The notes beneath the pieces were generated by a model. The model saw only the letters and a program-made list of their open reading frames with translations, had not been told where the DNA came from and did not search any database. This document shows positions 8,875 to 16,982 of a stretch of 64,000 bases of DNA, one piece after another. The position numbers and the translations under genes are program-made. The stretch comes from Luteimonas viscosa (GTDB lineage Bacteria; Pseudomonadota; Gammaproteobacteria; Xanthomonadales; Xanthomonadaceae), in the NCBI RefSeq assembly GCF_008244685.1, contig NZ_VTFT01000001.1:289248-353247 (forward strand), read 5' to 3'. The number at the start of each line of letters is the position of its first letter. Position 1 is the stretch's first letter.

Positions 8875-9786
8875 CTAACGCGCGGCGCCCCCCGACTCCG
8901 TGCAGAAGCGCTTGCGGTACTCCAGCGCCTTGGGCATCAGCGACTGCAGGTTGGCGATGCGGGTGCCGGGGTTCGGATGGGTGGACGAGAACTCCGGCGG
9001 CGCCTGGCCGCCGCTGGCCGCGCCCATCCGCTCCCACAGCGGCACCGATTCCTGCGGGTCGAAGCAGGCCGCGGCGGCCAGCATCAACCCCACCTCGTCG
9101 GCCTGGGTTTCGTGCTTGCGCGCGTACGGCAGCAGGTAACCGTAACCCATCGCCGCCATGATCATCTGCTGCTGCTGAGGGTCCATGCCGCTCATCGCGC
9201 CGGCCATCTGCCCGACCTGGCTGAGCTTCTGCTGGGCCATGCGCTGGGCGCCGTGGCGCAGCAGCGCATGCGCGATCTCGTGGCCCATCACCACCGCCAT
9301 CGCGTTCTCGTTCTGCGCCACCGGCACCAGGCCGGTGTAAACCGCCATCTTGCCGCCGGGCAGGCAGAAGGCATTGGCCTGCTCGGACTGGATGACGTTG
9401 ACCTCCCACTCGAAACCGCGCGAGAACGTCGGCGCCGGCAGGTCGTGCTCGGCCGCGAGCGCGGCCTCCACCTCCGGCACCTTGGCGATCAGGCGCCGGG
9501 CGATGTCGCGCACCTGGCGGGCGATCTGGGAATTGGGGTCGACCGGCTGCTCCTGCGAGAGGATTTCCTCGTAGGCCTGCAGCCCGAGCGCCTTCTCGTC
9601 CTCGATCGACAGGCCCTTGTCGATCAGCACCGACTCGCCGGTGACCGCATCGACCGCCTGGTTGGAGAAGTAGTAGTAGACGCCGTAGCCGGCGAACAGC
9701 AGCAGGATGATGAAGCGCGGGTTGATGCCGCGCTTGCGCCCTGCGGGCTGTTGTCCGTGGCGGCCACCGAACGGGTCACGTCGCAT
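8875..9786 (-). CDS. M48 family metallopeptidase, membrane-anchored
   Basis: 303 aa. A basic N-terminus is followed by one membrane span (about 24-41) and then a periplasmic-type M48 catalytic domain. HEIAH at 169-173 supplies zinc ligands, and HETQADEVG further on supplies the glutamate ligand and the ExxxD signature. This resembles the LoiP/YggG and BepA branch of outer-membrane quality-control proteases, but it lacks a lipobox and the BepA TPR domain. It is followed on the same strand, 18 bp upstream in transcription order, by the FGE-like lipoprotein, so the two are probably one operon. Confidence 0.88.
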   Translation of the reverse strand: MRRDPFGGRHGQQPAGRKRGINPRFIILLLFAGYGVYYYFSNQAVDAVTGESVLIDKGLSIEDEKALGLQAYEEILSQEQPVDPNSQIARQVRDIARRLIAKVPEVEAALAAEHDLPAPTFSRGFEWEVNVIQSEQANAFCLPGGKMAVYTGLVPVAQNENAMAVVMGHEIAHALLRHGAQRMAQQKLSQVGQMAGAMSGMDPQQQQMIMAAMGYGYLLPYARKHETQADEVGLMLAAAACFDPQESVPLWERMGAASGGQAPPEFSSTHPNPGTRIANLQSLMPKALEYRKRFCTESGGAAR

Positions 9787-9804
9787 CTCCCTGCCTCCGC
9801 TGCA

Positions 9805-11691
9805 TCACAAGTCGCGCACGACGCGGAAGCCGAGTCGGGCATTGGTGGTGTCCACGTTCGCCGGGGCGCGCCACGCCGAGCGCGTCTGCGCCGGCGAGCT
9901 CGCCCAGGAACCTCCACGGATGACCTGGTCGCGGCAGCCGGGGTTAATCCAGGCCGAACCGTCCTTCGGTGCCCGCCGGTAGCCATCATGCCAGCAGTCG
10001 GCCATCCACTCGCTGACGTTGCCAGCCAGGTCGTGAAGGCCCCATGCATTCGGCGCCATCCGTCCGACCGGGGCCGGGCCCCAGTAGCCGTCTCCGTATC
10101 CGCTGAACGCGTTGGTCCAGGTCTTGCCCGCCGGCGAGCGGTCGAGCGCGCCGGTGGTGTTGGCCGCGCGCGGCGGCGGTTCGCCGTTTCCCCAGGGGTA
10201 GCGCCCGCTGCCGCCGGCGCGCAGCGCGTACTCGAATTCCGCCTCGCTCGGCAGCCGGTAGCGCTTGCCGGTCTGCGTCGCCAGCCACTCCGCGTAGGCC
10301 TGCGCATCGCGCGCGCTGACATGGACCACGGGCAGGCCGTCGTCCGCAGGGCGGCCCAGGTAGTCCGAATGCCAGTCCACGCCACTGCGGCGCACGAAGT
10401 TGCCGCTGCGCTCGTCGTAGACCATCGAGAAGCCGCGCCGCGCGGCGCGGGTGCGGTACCCGGTCGCGGCGATGAAGCGTCGGAACTGGCCGACGGTCAC
10501 CTCGCGGATCGACATGCCGAAGCCGCGCTCGAAGCGGATCGGGTGCGCCGGGCGTTCGTAGTCGCTGGCGCCCGGTTCGCCGTCGGGCGCGCCCATCGTG
10601 AACGCCCCGTGGGGGACCACCGCCATCTGCGGGCCGCGCCCCCCGGTACCGAGCGCATCGGTGAACACCTGCCCCGGCGCATACAGGCCGTAATGGACCG
10701 CCAGGGTGATGCGTTCGCGCAACTCGGTGGCCGCCGGGTCGCCGGGTCGGGCGATGCGCAGCATCTCGGCCAGGTGGCGACGTGCGACGTCGACGCCGCC
10801 GAATTTCGGCAGCGCGGCGATGCCGAGGTCGCGCAGCCGCGCGATGCGGGTGGCGCGCAGCCCCGAGATGCGCGCGTGCGCATCGGCCACAGTTTCCAGT
10901 CCGGAATCCGGCCGCACCTCGGCCGCGTGCGCCAGCCAGCGCAGCGCCGCGTCGAAATCGGCGGATTCCGCCGCGTCCTCGGCCCGCCGGATCAACGCAC
11001 TTTCCACCGCGGCCATTCCCTGCATGGCCCTGGGCTGCGCCGGCTGCAGCTCGAGCGCCTCGCGGAACGCGGCCAGCGCGCCACCCCCTTCCTCGCCGAG
11101 CTCCCCCTGCGCGAGCGCGCGTTCGCCGGCTTCGTCGAGCGCCCGGACGCGTTCGGCCACGTCGACCCGTTGCAGGAAGTCGAGCACCTTGCCGTCGCTG
11201 CCGTCGACGGTGCGCGCCACCGCCGCAAGCCTGCGGGCGCGATCGAGCGCGACCGGGTCGTCGCCGGCATCCGCAAGCGCCGCGTCGCCCTGGTCGAGCA
11301 CGAGCCGCAGGGCGCGGCGCAGGCCCGCTTCGGCGAAACCGCTGTGCTCGGGCAGTGTCGACAGCGCCAGGTAGATCGGAATCGCGGCGTCGGCATCCTC
11401 GTGCAGGTGCCCATCCGCGAGTGCGGCGGTCGCCTTGCGCCGGAGCTCGTCCAGGTTCGCGCCTTCGAGTGCGACCGCCGGCACCTGCCAGGTCAGGCTC
11501 CCGGCCACGCTGTCGTCGCCGCTGATGGTGACGCTGCCGGCGCCTCCCGCGAGCGTGGCGTCGTCCGCGGCGACGGCTTGCGTGCCCGGGGCTTCCGGAC
11601 CCGCCTGATCGCGCGCGCAGCCGGCGCAACACAGGGCGCCAACCGCCAGCGCGATCCAGGTCCCACGCAGAACGGACTTCCTCGACGGCAT
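9805..11691 (-). CDS. Formylglycine-generating-enzyme-like lipoprotein with helical N-terminal region
   Basis: 628 aa from the ATG at 11691. The signal peptide ends at CAGC, so a lipoprotein is likely. Residues from about 40 to 360 are rich in Ala, Leu, Arg and Glu and read as TPR-like helical repeats. The last 260 residues form a SUMF1/FGE-sulfatase domain, with PHGAFTMGAPDGEP, LPSEAEFEYA, GNVSEWMADCW and IRGGSW. FGE-like domains also occur in proteins that do not modify sulfatases, and no sulfatase gene is near, so formylglycine formation is not claimed. The gene is co-directional with the M48 peptidase. Most of the gene has strong opposite-strand open frames that are composition artefacts. 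Confidence 0.82.
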   Translation of the reverse strand: MPSRKSVLRGTWIALAVGALCCAGCARDQAGPEAPGTQAVAADDATLAGGAGSVTISGDDSVAGSLTWQVPAVALEGANLDELRRKATAALADGHLHEDADAAIPIYLALSTLPEHSGFAEAGLRRALRLVLDQGDAALADAGDDPVALDRARRLAAVARTVDGSDGKVLDFLQRVDVAERVRALDEAGERALAQGELGEEGGGALAAFREALELQPAQPRAMQGMAAVESALIRRAEDAAESADFDAALRWLAHAAEVRPDSGLETVADAHARISGLRATRIARLRDLGIAALPKFGGVDVARRHLAEMLRIARPGDPAATELRERITLAVHYGLYAPGQVFTDALGTGGRGPQMAVVPHGAFTMGAPDGEPGASDYERPAHPIRFERGFGMSIREVTVGQFRRFIAATGYRTRAARRGFSMVYDERSGNFVRRSGVDWHSDYLGRPADDGLPVVHVSARDAQAYAEWLATQTGKRYRLPSEAEFEYALRAGGSGRYPWGNGEPPPRAANTTGALDRSPAGKTWTNAFSGYGDGYWGPAPVGRMAPNAWGLHDLAGNVSEWMADCWHDGYRRAPKDGSAWINPGCRDQVIRGGSWASSPAQTRSAWRAPANVDTTNARLGFRVVRDL

Positions 11692-11801
11692 CCATACCAG
11701 ATTAAGCCATCGCGACGCGCGGCGCGTGGCTCGAGGGCTCCCGCGGTCGCGGGCGTTGCAGGATTGCCATCGCGACCCGCCCACCGGTAGGCTGCCTTCC
11801 C

Positions 11802-12935
11802 ATGTCGTCATCGCCAGTGTTCTGGGTCGCAGACCCCGCCGTCCTCCGTTCGCACCTCGCCACCGCGACCACGCGGGTCGCGATCGATACCGAGTTCATC
11901 CGCGAGCGGACCTACTGGCCGCAGCTGTCGCTGGTGCAGGTCGCGATCGAGGCGCCCGCGCCGGGAGCGCCGACGATCCTGCTGGTCGACATGCTCGCGG
12001 GCGGCATGGCCGACGCGCTGGCGCCGCTGCTGTCGGACCGGTCCATCGTCAAGGTCATGCACAGCGCCAGCGAGGATCTGGTCGCGCTGCGCCAGACCTG
12101 CGGCGTGGTGCCCGATCCGCTGTTCGACACCCAGATCGCATCGGCGCTGGCGGGCGTCGGCGCCGGCCTGGGCTACCAGCGGCTGGTGCAGGACCTGCTC
12201 GGGATCGCGGTCGACAAGGGCGAGACCCGCTCCGACTGGATGAAGCGCCCGCTCTCGCCGGCGCAGCTCGACTACGCCGCGGAGGACGTGCGCCACCTGT
12301 TCGCGCTGCACGACGTGCTGTCGGCGAAGCTGCGCGCGCTCGGACGAGAGGAATGGTTCGCCGAGGATTGCGCACGGCTGCTGGACGGCGCGCGCAACGA
12401 CGAGGGCGAGCGCTGGCCGCACCTGTCCCTGCGCAGCGCGCAGTTCCTCGACGATGCCGCCCGGCGACGCCTGCTGCGGCTGCTGCGCTGGCGCGACGCG
12501 CAGGCGCGGCGCAGCGACCGGCCGCGCAACTGGGTGCTGGACAACGAGCTGGCGACCACACTGGCGCGCGAGGCGCCAGCCGACCGCGCCGCGCTCGAGC
12601 GCCTGTTCGACGCGCACCCCAAGGCCCCGCGCAAGCTCGCCGGGTCGGTGTGGAGCGCCCTGGAGACGCCGCTGCCGGACGAGGACGAGGCCCCGGAGCC
12701 GCGCACCAGCGAGCGCGACCGCAAGGCGCTGCGGCGGCTGCAGGACGCAGTCTCCGCGCGCAGCGTCGAACTGGGGCTGCCCGATGGCGTGCTGGCTTCG
12801 CGGCGCTGGCTGGAATCGCTGCTCGACGGCGAGGACTGGCCCGGCGTGCTCTCGGGCTGGCGCCGCGCCCAGCTCGAACCGTCGCTGTCGCCGCTGCTGG
12901 AGGCGGCTGGCGACACCGCCCCCACATCCGTATAA
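11802..12935 (+). CDS. rnd: Ribonuclease D
   Basis: 377 aa; a 3'-5' exoribonuclease that trims tRNA and other stable RNA 3' ends. The DEDD exonuclease domain starts with D29-T-E31 in [17 protein letters not shown] and continues with YAAEDVRHL. One or two HRDC domains follow (about 210-290 and beyond). The stop codon TAA overlaps the -10 box of the tRNA-Ala gene immediately downstream. Confidence 0.95.
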   Translation: MSSSPVFWVADPAVLRSHLATATTRVAIDTEFIRERTYWPQLSLVQVAIEAPAPGAPTILLVDMLAGGMADALAPLLSDRSIVKVMHSASEDLVALRQTCGVVPDPLFDTQIASALAGVGAGLGYQRLVQDLLGIAVDKGETRSDWMKRPLSPAQLDYAAEDVRHLFALHDVLSAKLRALGREEWFAEDCARLLDGARNDEGERWPHLSLRSAQFLDDAARRRLLRLLRWRDAQARRSDRPRNWVLDNELATTLAREAPADRAALERLFDAHPKAPRKLAGSVWSALETPLPDEDEAPEPRTSERDRKALRRLQDAVSARSVELGLPDGVLASRRWLESLLDGEDWPGVLSGWRRAQLEPSLSPLLEAAGDTAPTSV

Positions 12936-12936
12936 T
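12931..12936 (+). promoter_or_regulatory. -10 element for tRNA-Ala
   Basis: A perfect TATAAT ends 12 nt before the first base of mature tRNA-Ala and overlaps the rnd stop. A weak TGGCGA lies 17 bp upstream as a possible -35. Confidence 0.7.
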
Positions 12937-12948
12937 CGCGTCCGCCAT

Positions 12949-13024
<76 letters not shown>

Positions 13025-13041
13025 ATCGACTTGCATTGAAC

Positions 13042-13064
13042 AAGGCCGGGAAACCGGCCTTTTT
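13042..13064 (+). terminator. Intrinsic terminator after tRNA-Ala
   Basis: AAGGCCGG and CCGGCCTT form a perfect 8-bp stem closed by the stable GAAA tetraloop, with five T in a row. The stem has the same sequence as the phbB terminator at 7165. Confidence 0.92.
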
Positions 13065-13151
13065 CATGCCTGCACCCAGGCCGGCGCTCGCCATCGGCCG
13101 CTTCAGCTGGCGACAGGCCCGCGGCCGCTATCCTCGCTGCGCTCCCCGACG

Positions 13152-14201
13152 ATGATCCGCATGCGCCCGATCCTGCCCGCGCCCTCCCCGTTCCCGCTCG
13201 CGCCGCTGCTGTTCCTGCTGCTGGCGGCCTGCGCCGGTCGCGATGCGCCGCGCGCGGACATGCCGCCGGCGCCCGTCCCGGTCGCACCCGCGGCACCGCC
13301 GCCCCCGCGCATCGGCCTGGCGCTCGGTGGCGGCGCGGCCAAGGGCTTCGCCCATATCGGCGCGATCAAGATGCTGGAGGCCAACGGCATCCGCGCCGAC
13401 GTGGTCGCCGGCACCAGTGCCGGCAGCGTGGTGGGCGCGCTGTATGCCAGCGGCATGGATCCGTTCCGCATCCAGGAACGCGCGGTGGCGCTGGACGAAT
13501 CGACCCTGCGCGACGTGCGCCTGTTCTCCGGCGGCCTGGTGCAGGGCCAGGCGCTGCAGGACTACGTGAACGCGGAGGTCGGCAGGCTGCCGATCGAACG
13601 GATGAAGAAGCCCTTCGCGGCGGTGGCGACGCGCCTGGACACCGGCGACCGCGTGGTCTTCGTGCGCGGCAACACCGGCCAGGCGGTGCGCGCATCGAGC
13701 AGCGTGCCGGGGGTGTTCGAACCGACCCGCATCGGCGGGCGCAGCTACGTCGACGGCGGCGTGGTCAGTCCGGTGCCGGTGGATGCGGCGCGCCAGCTCG
13801 GCGCCGACATCGTCATCGCCATCGACATCTCCAGCAAGGCCGGCGGCAGCACGCCGACCGGCATGGCCGGCATCGTCAACCAGTCGATCACGATCATGGG
13901 CCAGACGCTGGGACGGCAGGAGCTAGCGCGCGCCGACGTGGTCATCCGGCCGCAGGTCAATGAGATCGGCCCCGTGAGCTTCGAGCAGCGCAACGCCGCG
14001 ATCCTCGAGGGCGAGCGCGCGGCGGTGGCCGCCCTGCCCCAGATCCGCGCCCGGATCGCCGCGGTCGAACAGGCACGCCGCGACGGGCAGGCGCGTCGGG
14101 CCGCCGCGCGAGCCGCGGAAAACGCGCCCGTCGACATCGACTGCGGCGACAGCTGGGTGCGGCGGCTCAATCCGTTCGCCAAGGACAAGCCCTGCGGCTG
14201 A
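13152..14201 (+). CDS. Patatin-like phospholipase family lipoprotein
   Basis: 349 aa. The signal peptide ends in the lipobox LAAC (Cys27), followed by a Pro-rich linker. The patatin domain then runs from about residue 54, with oxyanion motif [12 protein letters not shown], nucleophile elbow GTSAGS (Ser89) and the dyad aspartate in VDGG (Asp201). This matches the RssA/NTE-like bacterial esterase branch as an envelope-bound lipid hydrolase. The substrate is unknown. It is followed at once by the nirK control region. Confidence 0.88.
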   Translation: MIRMRPILPAPSPFPLAPLLFLLLAACAGRDAPRADMPPAPVPVAPAAPPPPRIGLALGGGAAKGFAHIGAIKMLEANGIRADVVAGTSAGSVVGALYASGMDPFRIQERAVALDESTLRDVRLFSGGLVQGQALQDYVNAEVGRLPIERMKKPFAAVATRLDTGDRVVFVRGNTGQAVRASSSVPGVFEPTRIGGRSYVDGGVVSPVPVDAARQLGADIVIAIDISSKAGGSTPTGMAGIVNQSITIMGQTLGRQELARADVVIRPQVNEIGPVSFEQRNAAILEGERAAVAALPQIRARIAAVEQARRDGQARRAAARAAENAPVDIDCGDSWVRRLNPFAKDKPCG

Positions 14202-14211
14202 TCCCGCCGGC

Positions 14212-14225
14212 TTGATCCACGTCAA
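14212..14225. promoter_or_regulatory. Distal FNR-type box upstream of nirK
   Basis: TTGATCCACGTCAA matches the FNR consensus TTGAT-N4-ATCAA at nine of ten positions. Its centre lies exactly 60 bp upstream of the centre of the proximal box, so both lie on nearly the same face of the helix. Confidence 0.7.
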
Positions 14226-14271
14226 GCCGGCCGCAACTGCCGCGCGTGCAGCGCCCGGCGCGGGCGCCGGC

Positions 14272-14313
14272 TTGACGCCGATCAAGTGCTTCCCGACGCC
14301 CCGGCTCCACGAT
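14272..14313 (+). promoter_or_regulatory. Proximal FNR-type box and -10 of nirK
   Basis: TTGACGCCGATCAA (14272-14285) differs from the FNR consensus at one position. A weak -10 (CACGAT, 14308-14313) begins 29.5 bp from the box centre, the spacing of FNR class II promoters. The predicted transcript starts near 14320, 29 nt before the nirK ATG. Confidence 0.7.
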
Positions 14314-14348
14314 GCCTCCAGACACCCGAGGACATCGAGGAGAGCCTC

Positions 14349-15515
14349 ATGAAACTGCTGCAGACAACCCTTCTGGCATCGGCCCTGGCCCTCGCGGCCG
14401 CCGGCGCGCCTTCGCCCGCCCATGCGGTCGACGCGCTGGAACTGGTCAACCGCACGCTCGACCAGGCATCCGACCTGGCAGCCCTGCCCCGCCAGCAGGT
14501 CCAGCTCAAGCGCCCGCCGCTGGTGCACGAGCACGACCAGGTCGCCAAGGGCGGCCCGAAGGTCGTGCAGTTCACCCTGCCGATCGTCGAGAAGGAAATC
14601 ACCATCGACGGCGAGGGCACGAAGATGCATGCGATGACCTTCGGCGGCTCGATCCCCGGCCCGCTGATGGTGGTGCACGAGGGCGACTACGTGGAAGTCA
14701 CCCTGGTCAACCTGGCCAGCAACACGATGCCCCACAACATCGACTTCCACGCCGCCACCGGTGCCATGGGCGGCGGCGACCTGACGGTGGTCCAGCCGGG
14801 CGAGGAAGTCACGCTGCGCTGGAAGGCCACGCGCCCCGGCACCTTCGTCTACCACTGCGCCCCGGGCGGCCCGATGACCCCCTGGCACGTGGTCGCCGGC
14901 ATGCACGGCACGATCATGGTGCTGCCGCGCGACGGCCTGAAGGACGGCGAAGGCAAGGCGCTCCGCTACGACCGCGCCTATTACGTCGGCGAGACCGAGT
15001 TCTACATCCCGCGCGACGCCGACGGCAATTTCAAGGCCTACGGGTCGCATGCCGAATCGCTGCCCGACACGCTCGCGGCGATGCGCGGACTGGTGCCCTC
15101 GCACGTGGTCTTCAATGGCGCCGCCGGGGCCCTGACGGGCGAGAACGCGATGAAGAGCAAGGTCGGCGAGACCGTGCTGGTGGTGCATTCGCAAGCCAAC
15201 CGCGACACCCGCCCGCACCTGATCGGCGGCCATGGCGACTACGTCTGGGAGGAAGGCAAGTTCAACAACGCCCCGCTCAAGGACCTGGAGACCTGGTTCA
15301 TCCGCGGCGGTTCGGCGGGCGCCGCGCTGTATACCTTCCACCAGCCCGGCATGTACGCCTACGTCAACCACAACCTGATCGAGGCGGTGCTGCTCGGTGC
15401 GGCGGCCCACTTCAAGGTCGAGGGCGACAAGTGGAACCACGACCTGATGACCACGCCCTCGGCAGTCGGCGCGATCGCGCCGGATACGGACCTTTCCCTG
15501 CCGTCCAGCAACTGA
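14349..15515 (+). CDS. nirK: Copper-containing nitrite reductase
   Basis: 388 aa; periplasmic reduction of nitrite to NO. The signal peptide ends at AHA, about residue 26. Type 1 copper ligands are His129, Cys170, His180 and Met185. Type 2 ligands are His134, His169 and His341. The catalytic Asp132 and His295 (in GGHGDYVW) are present. There is no fused haem or cupredoxin domain, so it is the plain class I form. The ATG at 14349 opens the signal peptide; the frame extends upstream without one. Azurin at 43220 is a plausible electron donor, and NO would be removed by NorB at 28230. Confidence 0.96.
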   Translation: MKLLQTTLLASALALAAAGAPSPAHAVDALELVNRTLDQASDLAALPRQQVQLKRPPLVHEHDQVAKGGPKVVQFTLPIVEKEITIDGEGTKMHAMTFGGSIPGPLMVVHEGDYVEVTLVNLASNTMPHNIDFHAATGAMGGGDLTVVQPGEEVTLRWKATRPGTFVYHCAPGGPMTPWHVVAGMHGTIMVLPRDGLKDGEGKALRYDRAYYVGETEFYIPRDADGNFKAYGSHAESLPDTLAAMRGLVPSHVVFNGAAGALTGENAMKSKVGETVLVVHSQANRDTRPHLIGGHGDYVWEEGKFNNAPLKDLETWFIRGGSAGAALYTFHQPGMYAYVNHNLIEAVLLGAAAHFKVEGDKWNHDLMTTPSAVGAIAPDTDLSLPSSN

Positions 15516-15537
15516 TCCGGCGTCTCCCCGTCGCCGG

Positions 15538-15565
15538 AAGCCCCCGCGCAAGCGGGGGCTTTTTT
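15538..15565 (+). terminator. Intrinsic terminator after nirK
   Basis: AAGCCCCCGC and GCGGGGGCTT form a perfect 10-bp stem with a GCAA tetraloop, followed by a T run. Confidence 0.93.
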
Positions 15566-15640
15566 GTTCTTCTCCCCAAACGAGGGAGAAATGGGCGCGC
15601 GATGGAACACTCTCTTTTCGGGGCTCCGGATGGACGCCGC

Positions 15641-15744
15641 GCCCTGGCGCCCGGGGATCGCTTTCCGCTCGGTCAGGGCATCCTGCCCTGACTCGCGCGC
15701 AAGACATCCATGTCTTGCTTGCCGCGATCCCCGGGCGCCAGGGC
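15641..15744. repeat. Dual-hairpin module A (104 bp)
   Basis: Outer arms at 15641-15661 and 15724-15744 are perfect 21-bp reverse complements. Between them lie two small hairpins. One is GTCAGGGCA-TCC-TGCCCTGAC (15672-15692) and the other is GCAAGACA-TCCA-TGTCTTGC (15699-15718). The whole can fold into a stem carrying two loops. No coding potential is apparent. Confidence 0.85.
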
Positions 15745-15968
15745 ACGGCTCATCGCTGCTCGTGCTGCGATGCTCCGAAAGCAGCAGTTCCAGAACGGCA
15801 AAGCGATGTGCCGGTGCCGCGAAGCATCGGACCCCGGGCGCCCCCCCGCGCCTACGCTGCTCCGCGCAACGGCAGCCCCTATCGAAAGTCTTCGACCGCG
15901 GTTGGACACTTGGAAGGCATCGCCGCACGCGCCCCCCGAAGGCGCGGAACTGACGCCGACGCGCCGCA

Positions 15969-16071
15969 GTGTTCCGGGCAGGGGTTGCGCAAGCGGCACA
16001 GGGATGTGCCGCGGCCGTGAGTGCGGACAGGGACGTCTGCCCGAGCGGTGCGCGACCCCTGCCCGGGGCAC
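15969..16071. repeat. Dual-hairpin module B (103 bp)
   Basis: Outer arms at 15969-15990 and 16050-16071 pair at 19 of 22 positions. Inside are GCGGCACA-GGGA-TGTGCCGC (15993-16012) and the imperfect GCGGAC/GTCTGC (16023-16040). It has the same plan and almost the same length as module A. The loops contain GGGA, the complement of the TCC(A) loops of A, so B looks inverted relative to A. Confidence 0.8.
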
Positions 16072-16097
16072 TGCGGCCCCTCCGAAGTCGCACGCGA

Positions 16098-16169
16098 CCG
16101 GGAGCCGGCCTCCCACCAGCCATCAGAATGATGGCCCGATCCCGTTGTCCAGGAGAACAATGCTCCCGG
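16098..16169. repeat. Smaller related structure upstream of the TRIC gene
   Basis: Outer arms CCGGGAGC (16098-16105) and GCTCCCGG (16162-16169) enclose GCCATCA-GAA-TGATGGC (16119-16135) and a weak TTGT/ACAA stem (16145-16160). It may be a decayed or minimal member of the same family. Confidence 0.45.
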
Positions 16170-16237
16170 CAAACAAGGCGCTTCCCCGGGGCACGCTGAC
16201 CGCCTACCCTCCCCCGCGCACCTCGGGCGAACGGATC

Positions 16238-16861
16238 ATGACCTCCACCTTCATCGCGATCATCGACTTCGTCGGCACCTTCGCGTTCGCGATCAGCGGC
16301 GCGCTGGTGGCGGTGCGCCATCGCCTCGACCTGTTCGGCGTGCTGGTGCTGGCGTTCGCTGCGGCCACCGCCGGCGGCATCGTCCGCGACGTGCTGCTGG
16401 GCGCGACCCCGCCGGTGTCGGTGCTCGACTGGCGCTATCTCGCGATCTCCAGCGCGGCGGGCCTGCTGACCTTCTACCGCCACGAACGGGTCGAGCGGAT
16501 GCGCAACCCGGTGCAACTGTCGGACGCGGTCGGCTTGTCGCTGTTCGCCGTACTCGGCGCGGACAAGGCGCTCGAGGCCGGACTCGGCCCGACCGGCGCG
16601 ATCATGCTCGGCATCCTGTCGGGCGTCGGCGGCGGGATCGTGCGCGACGTGCTGGTGGCGCAGGTTCCGAGCGTGCTGCAGCGCGAGCTGTACGCGATCG
16701 CGGCGTTCGCCGGCGCGACGGTGGTGGTGGTCGGCGATGCGCTGGACCTGCCGCCCGCGCCCGTCGCCGTCGGCGGCGCCGCAGCCTGCTTCGTGCTGCG
16801 CTGGCTGGCCATCCGCCGCGGATGGCGGCTGCCGGTGTCGCGCGGGGGCGGTCCCGGGTGA
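16238..16861 (+). CDS. Trimeric intracellular cation (TRIC) channel family protein
   Basis: 207 aa, seven hydrophobic segments in two homologous halves. Each half carries the glycine-rich motif GGIVRDVLLG or GGIVRDVLVA of the former UPF0126 family. Prokaryotic TRIC proteins form trimeric monovalent-cation channels; the physiological role here is unknown. The ATG at 16238 begins MTSTFIAIIDFVGTFAFAIS. The same frame runs back to 15710 through the repeat region, but that part has no family features. It converges on arsJ. Confidence 0.88.
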   Translation: MTSTFIAIIDFVGTFAFAISGALVAVRHRLDLFGVLVLAFAAATAGGIVRDVLLGATPPVSVLDWRYLAISSAAGLLTFYRHERVERMRNPVQLSDAVGLSLFAVLGADKALEAGLGPTGAIMLGILSGVGGGIVRDVLVAQVPSVLQRELYAIAAFAGATVVVVGDALDLPPAPVAVGGAAACFVLRWLAIRRGWRLPVSRGGGPG

Positions 16862-16982
16862 CCGCGACGTGCCAGCCGGGTTCGCTGGATCCCCGCACTC
16901 CATCCGTCCTGCGCAACTTGTCGAGCGCGTCTGCCCGACAACCGCGACTGCCCTGGCGGCCGCGTCTGGCGGCGCTACGCAC

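Larger units (their letters stand above)
15566..16237. other. 672-bp gene-free stretch dense in inverted repeats
   Basis: I see no gene here; the open frames lack family features and ribosome sites. It contains two dual-hairpin modules (listed separately) and a smaller related structure at 16098-16169. Further short stems include CATCGC/GCGATG at 15751-15772 and TCGAA-AGTC-TTCGA near 15876. The opening bases after the nirK terminator and the last 60 bases before the TRIC gene look unstructured. Confidence 0.7.

Noticed and set aside
13923-15746. 607-codon minus-strand frame opposite nirK
   Set aside because: Antisense reading of the nitrite reductase and the patatin gene; no recognisable domains.
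15710-16237. N-terminal extension of the TRIC protein
   Set aside because: The frame crosses the dual-hairpin modules and lacks hydrophobic or conserved features; the family start is at 16238.
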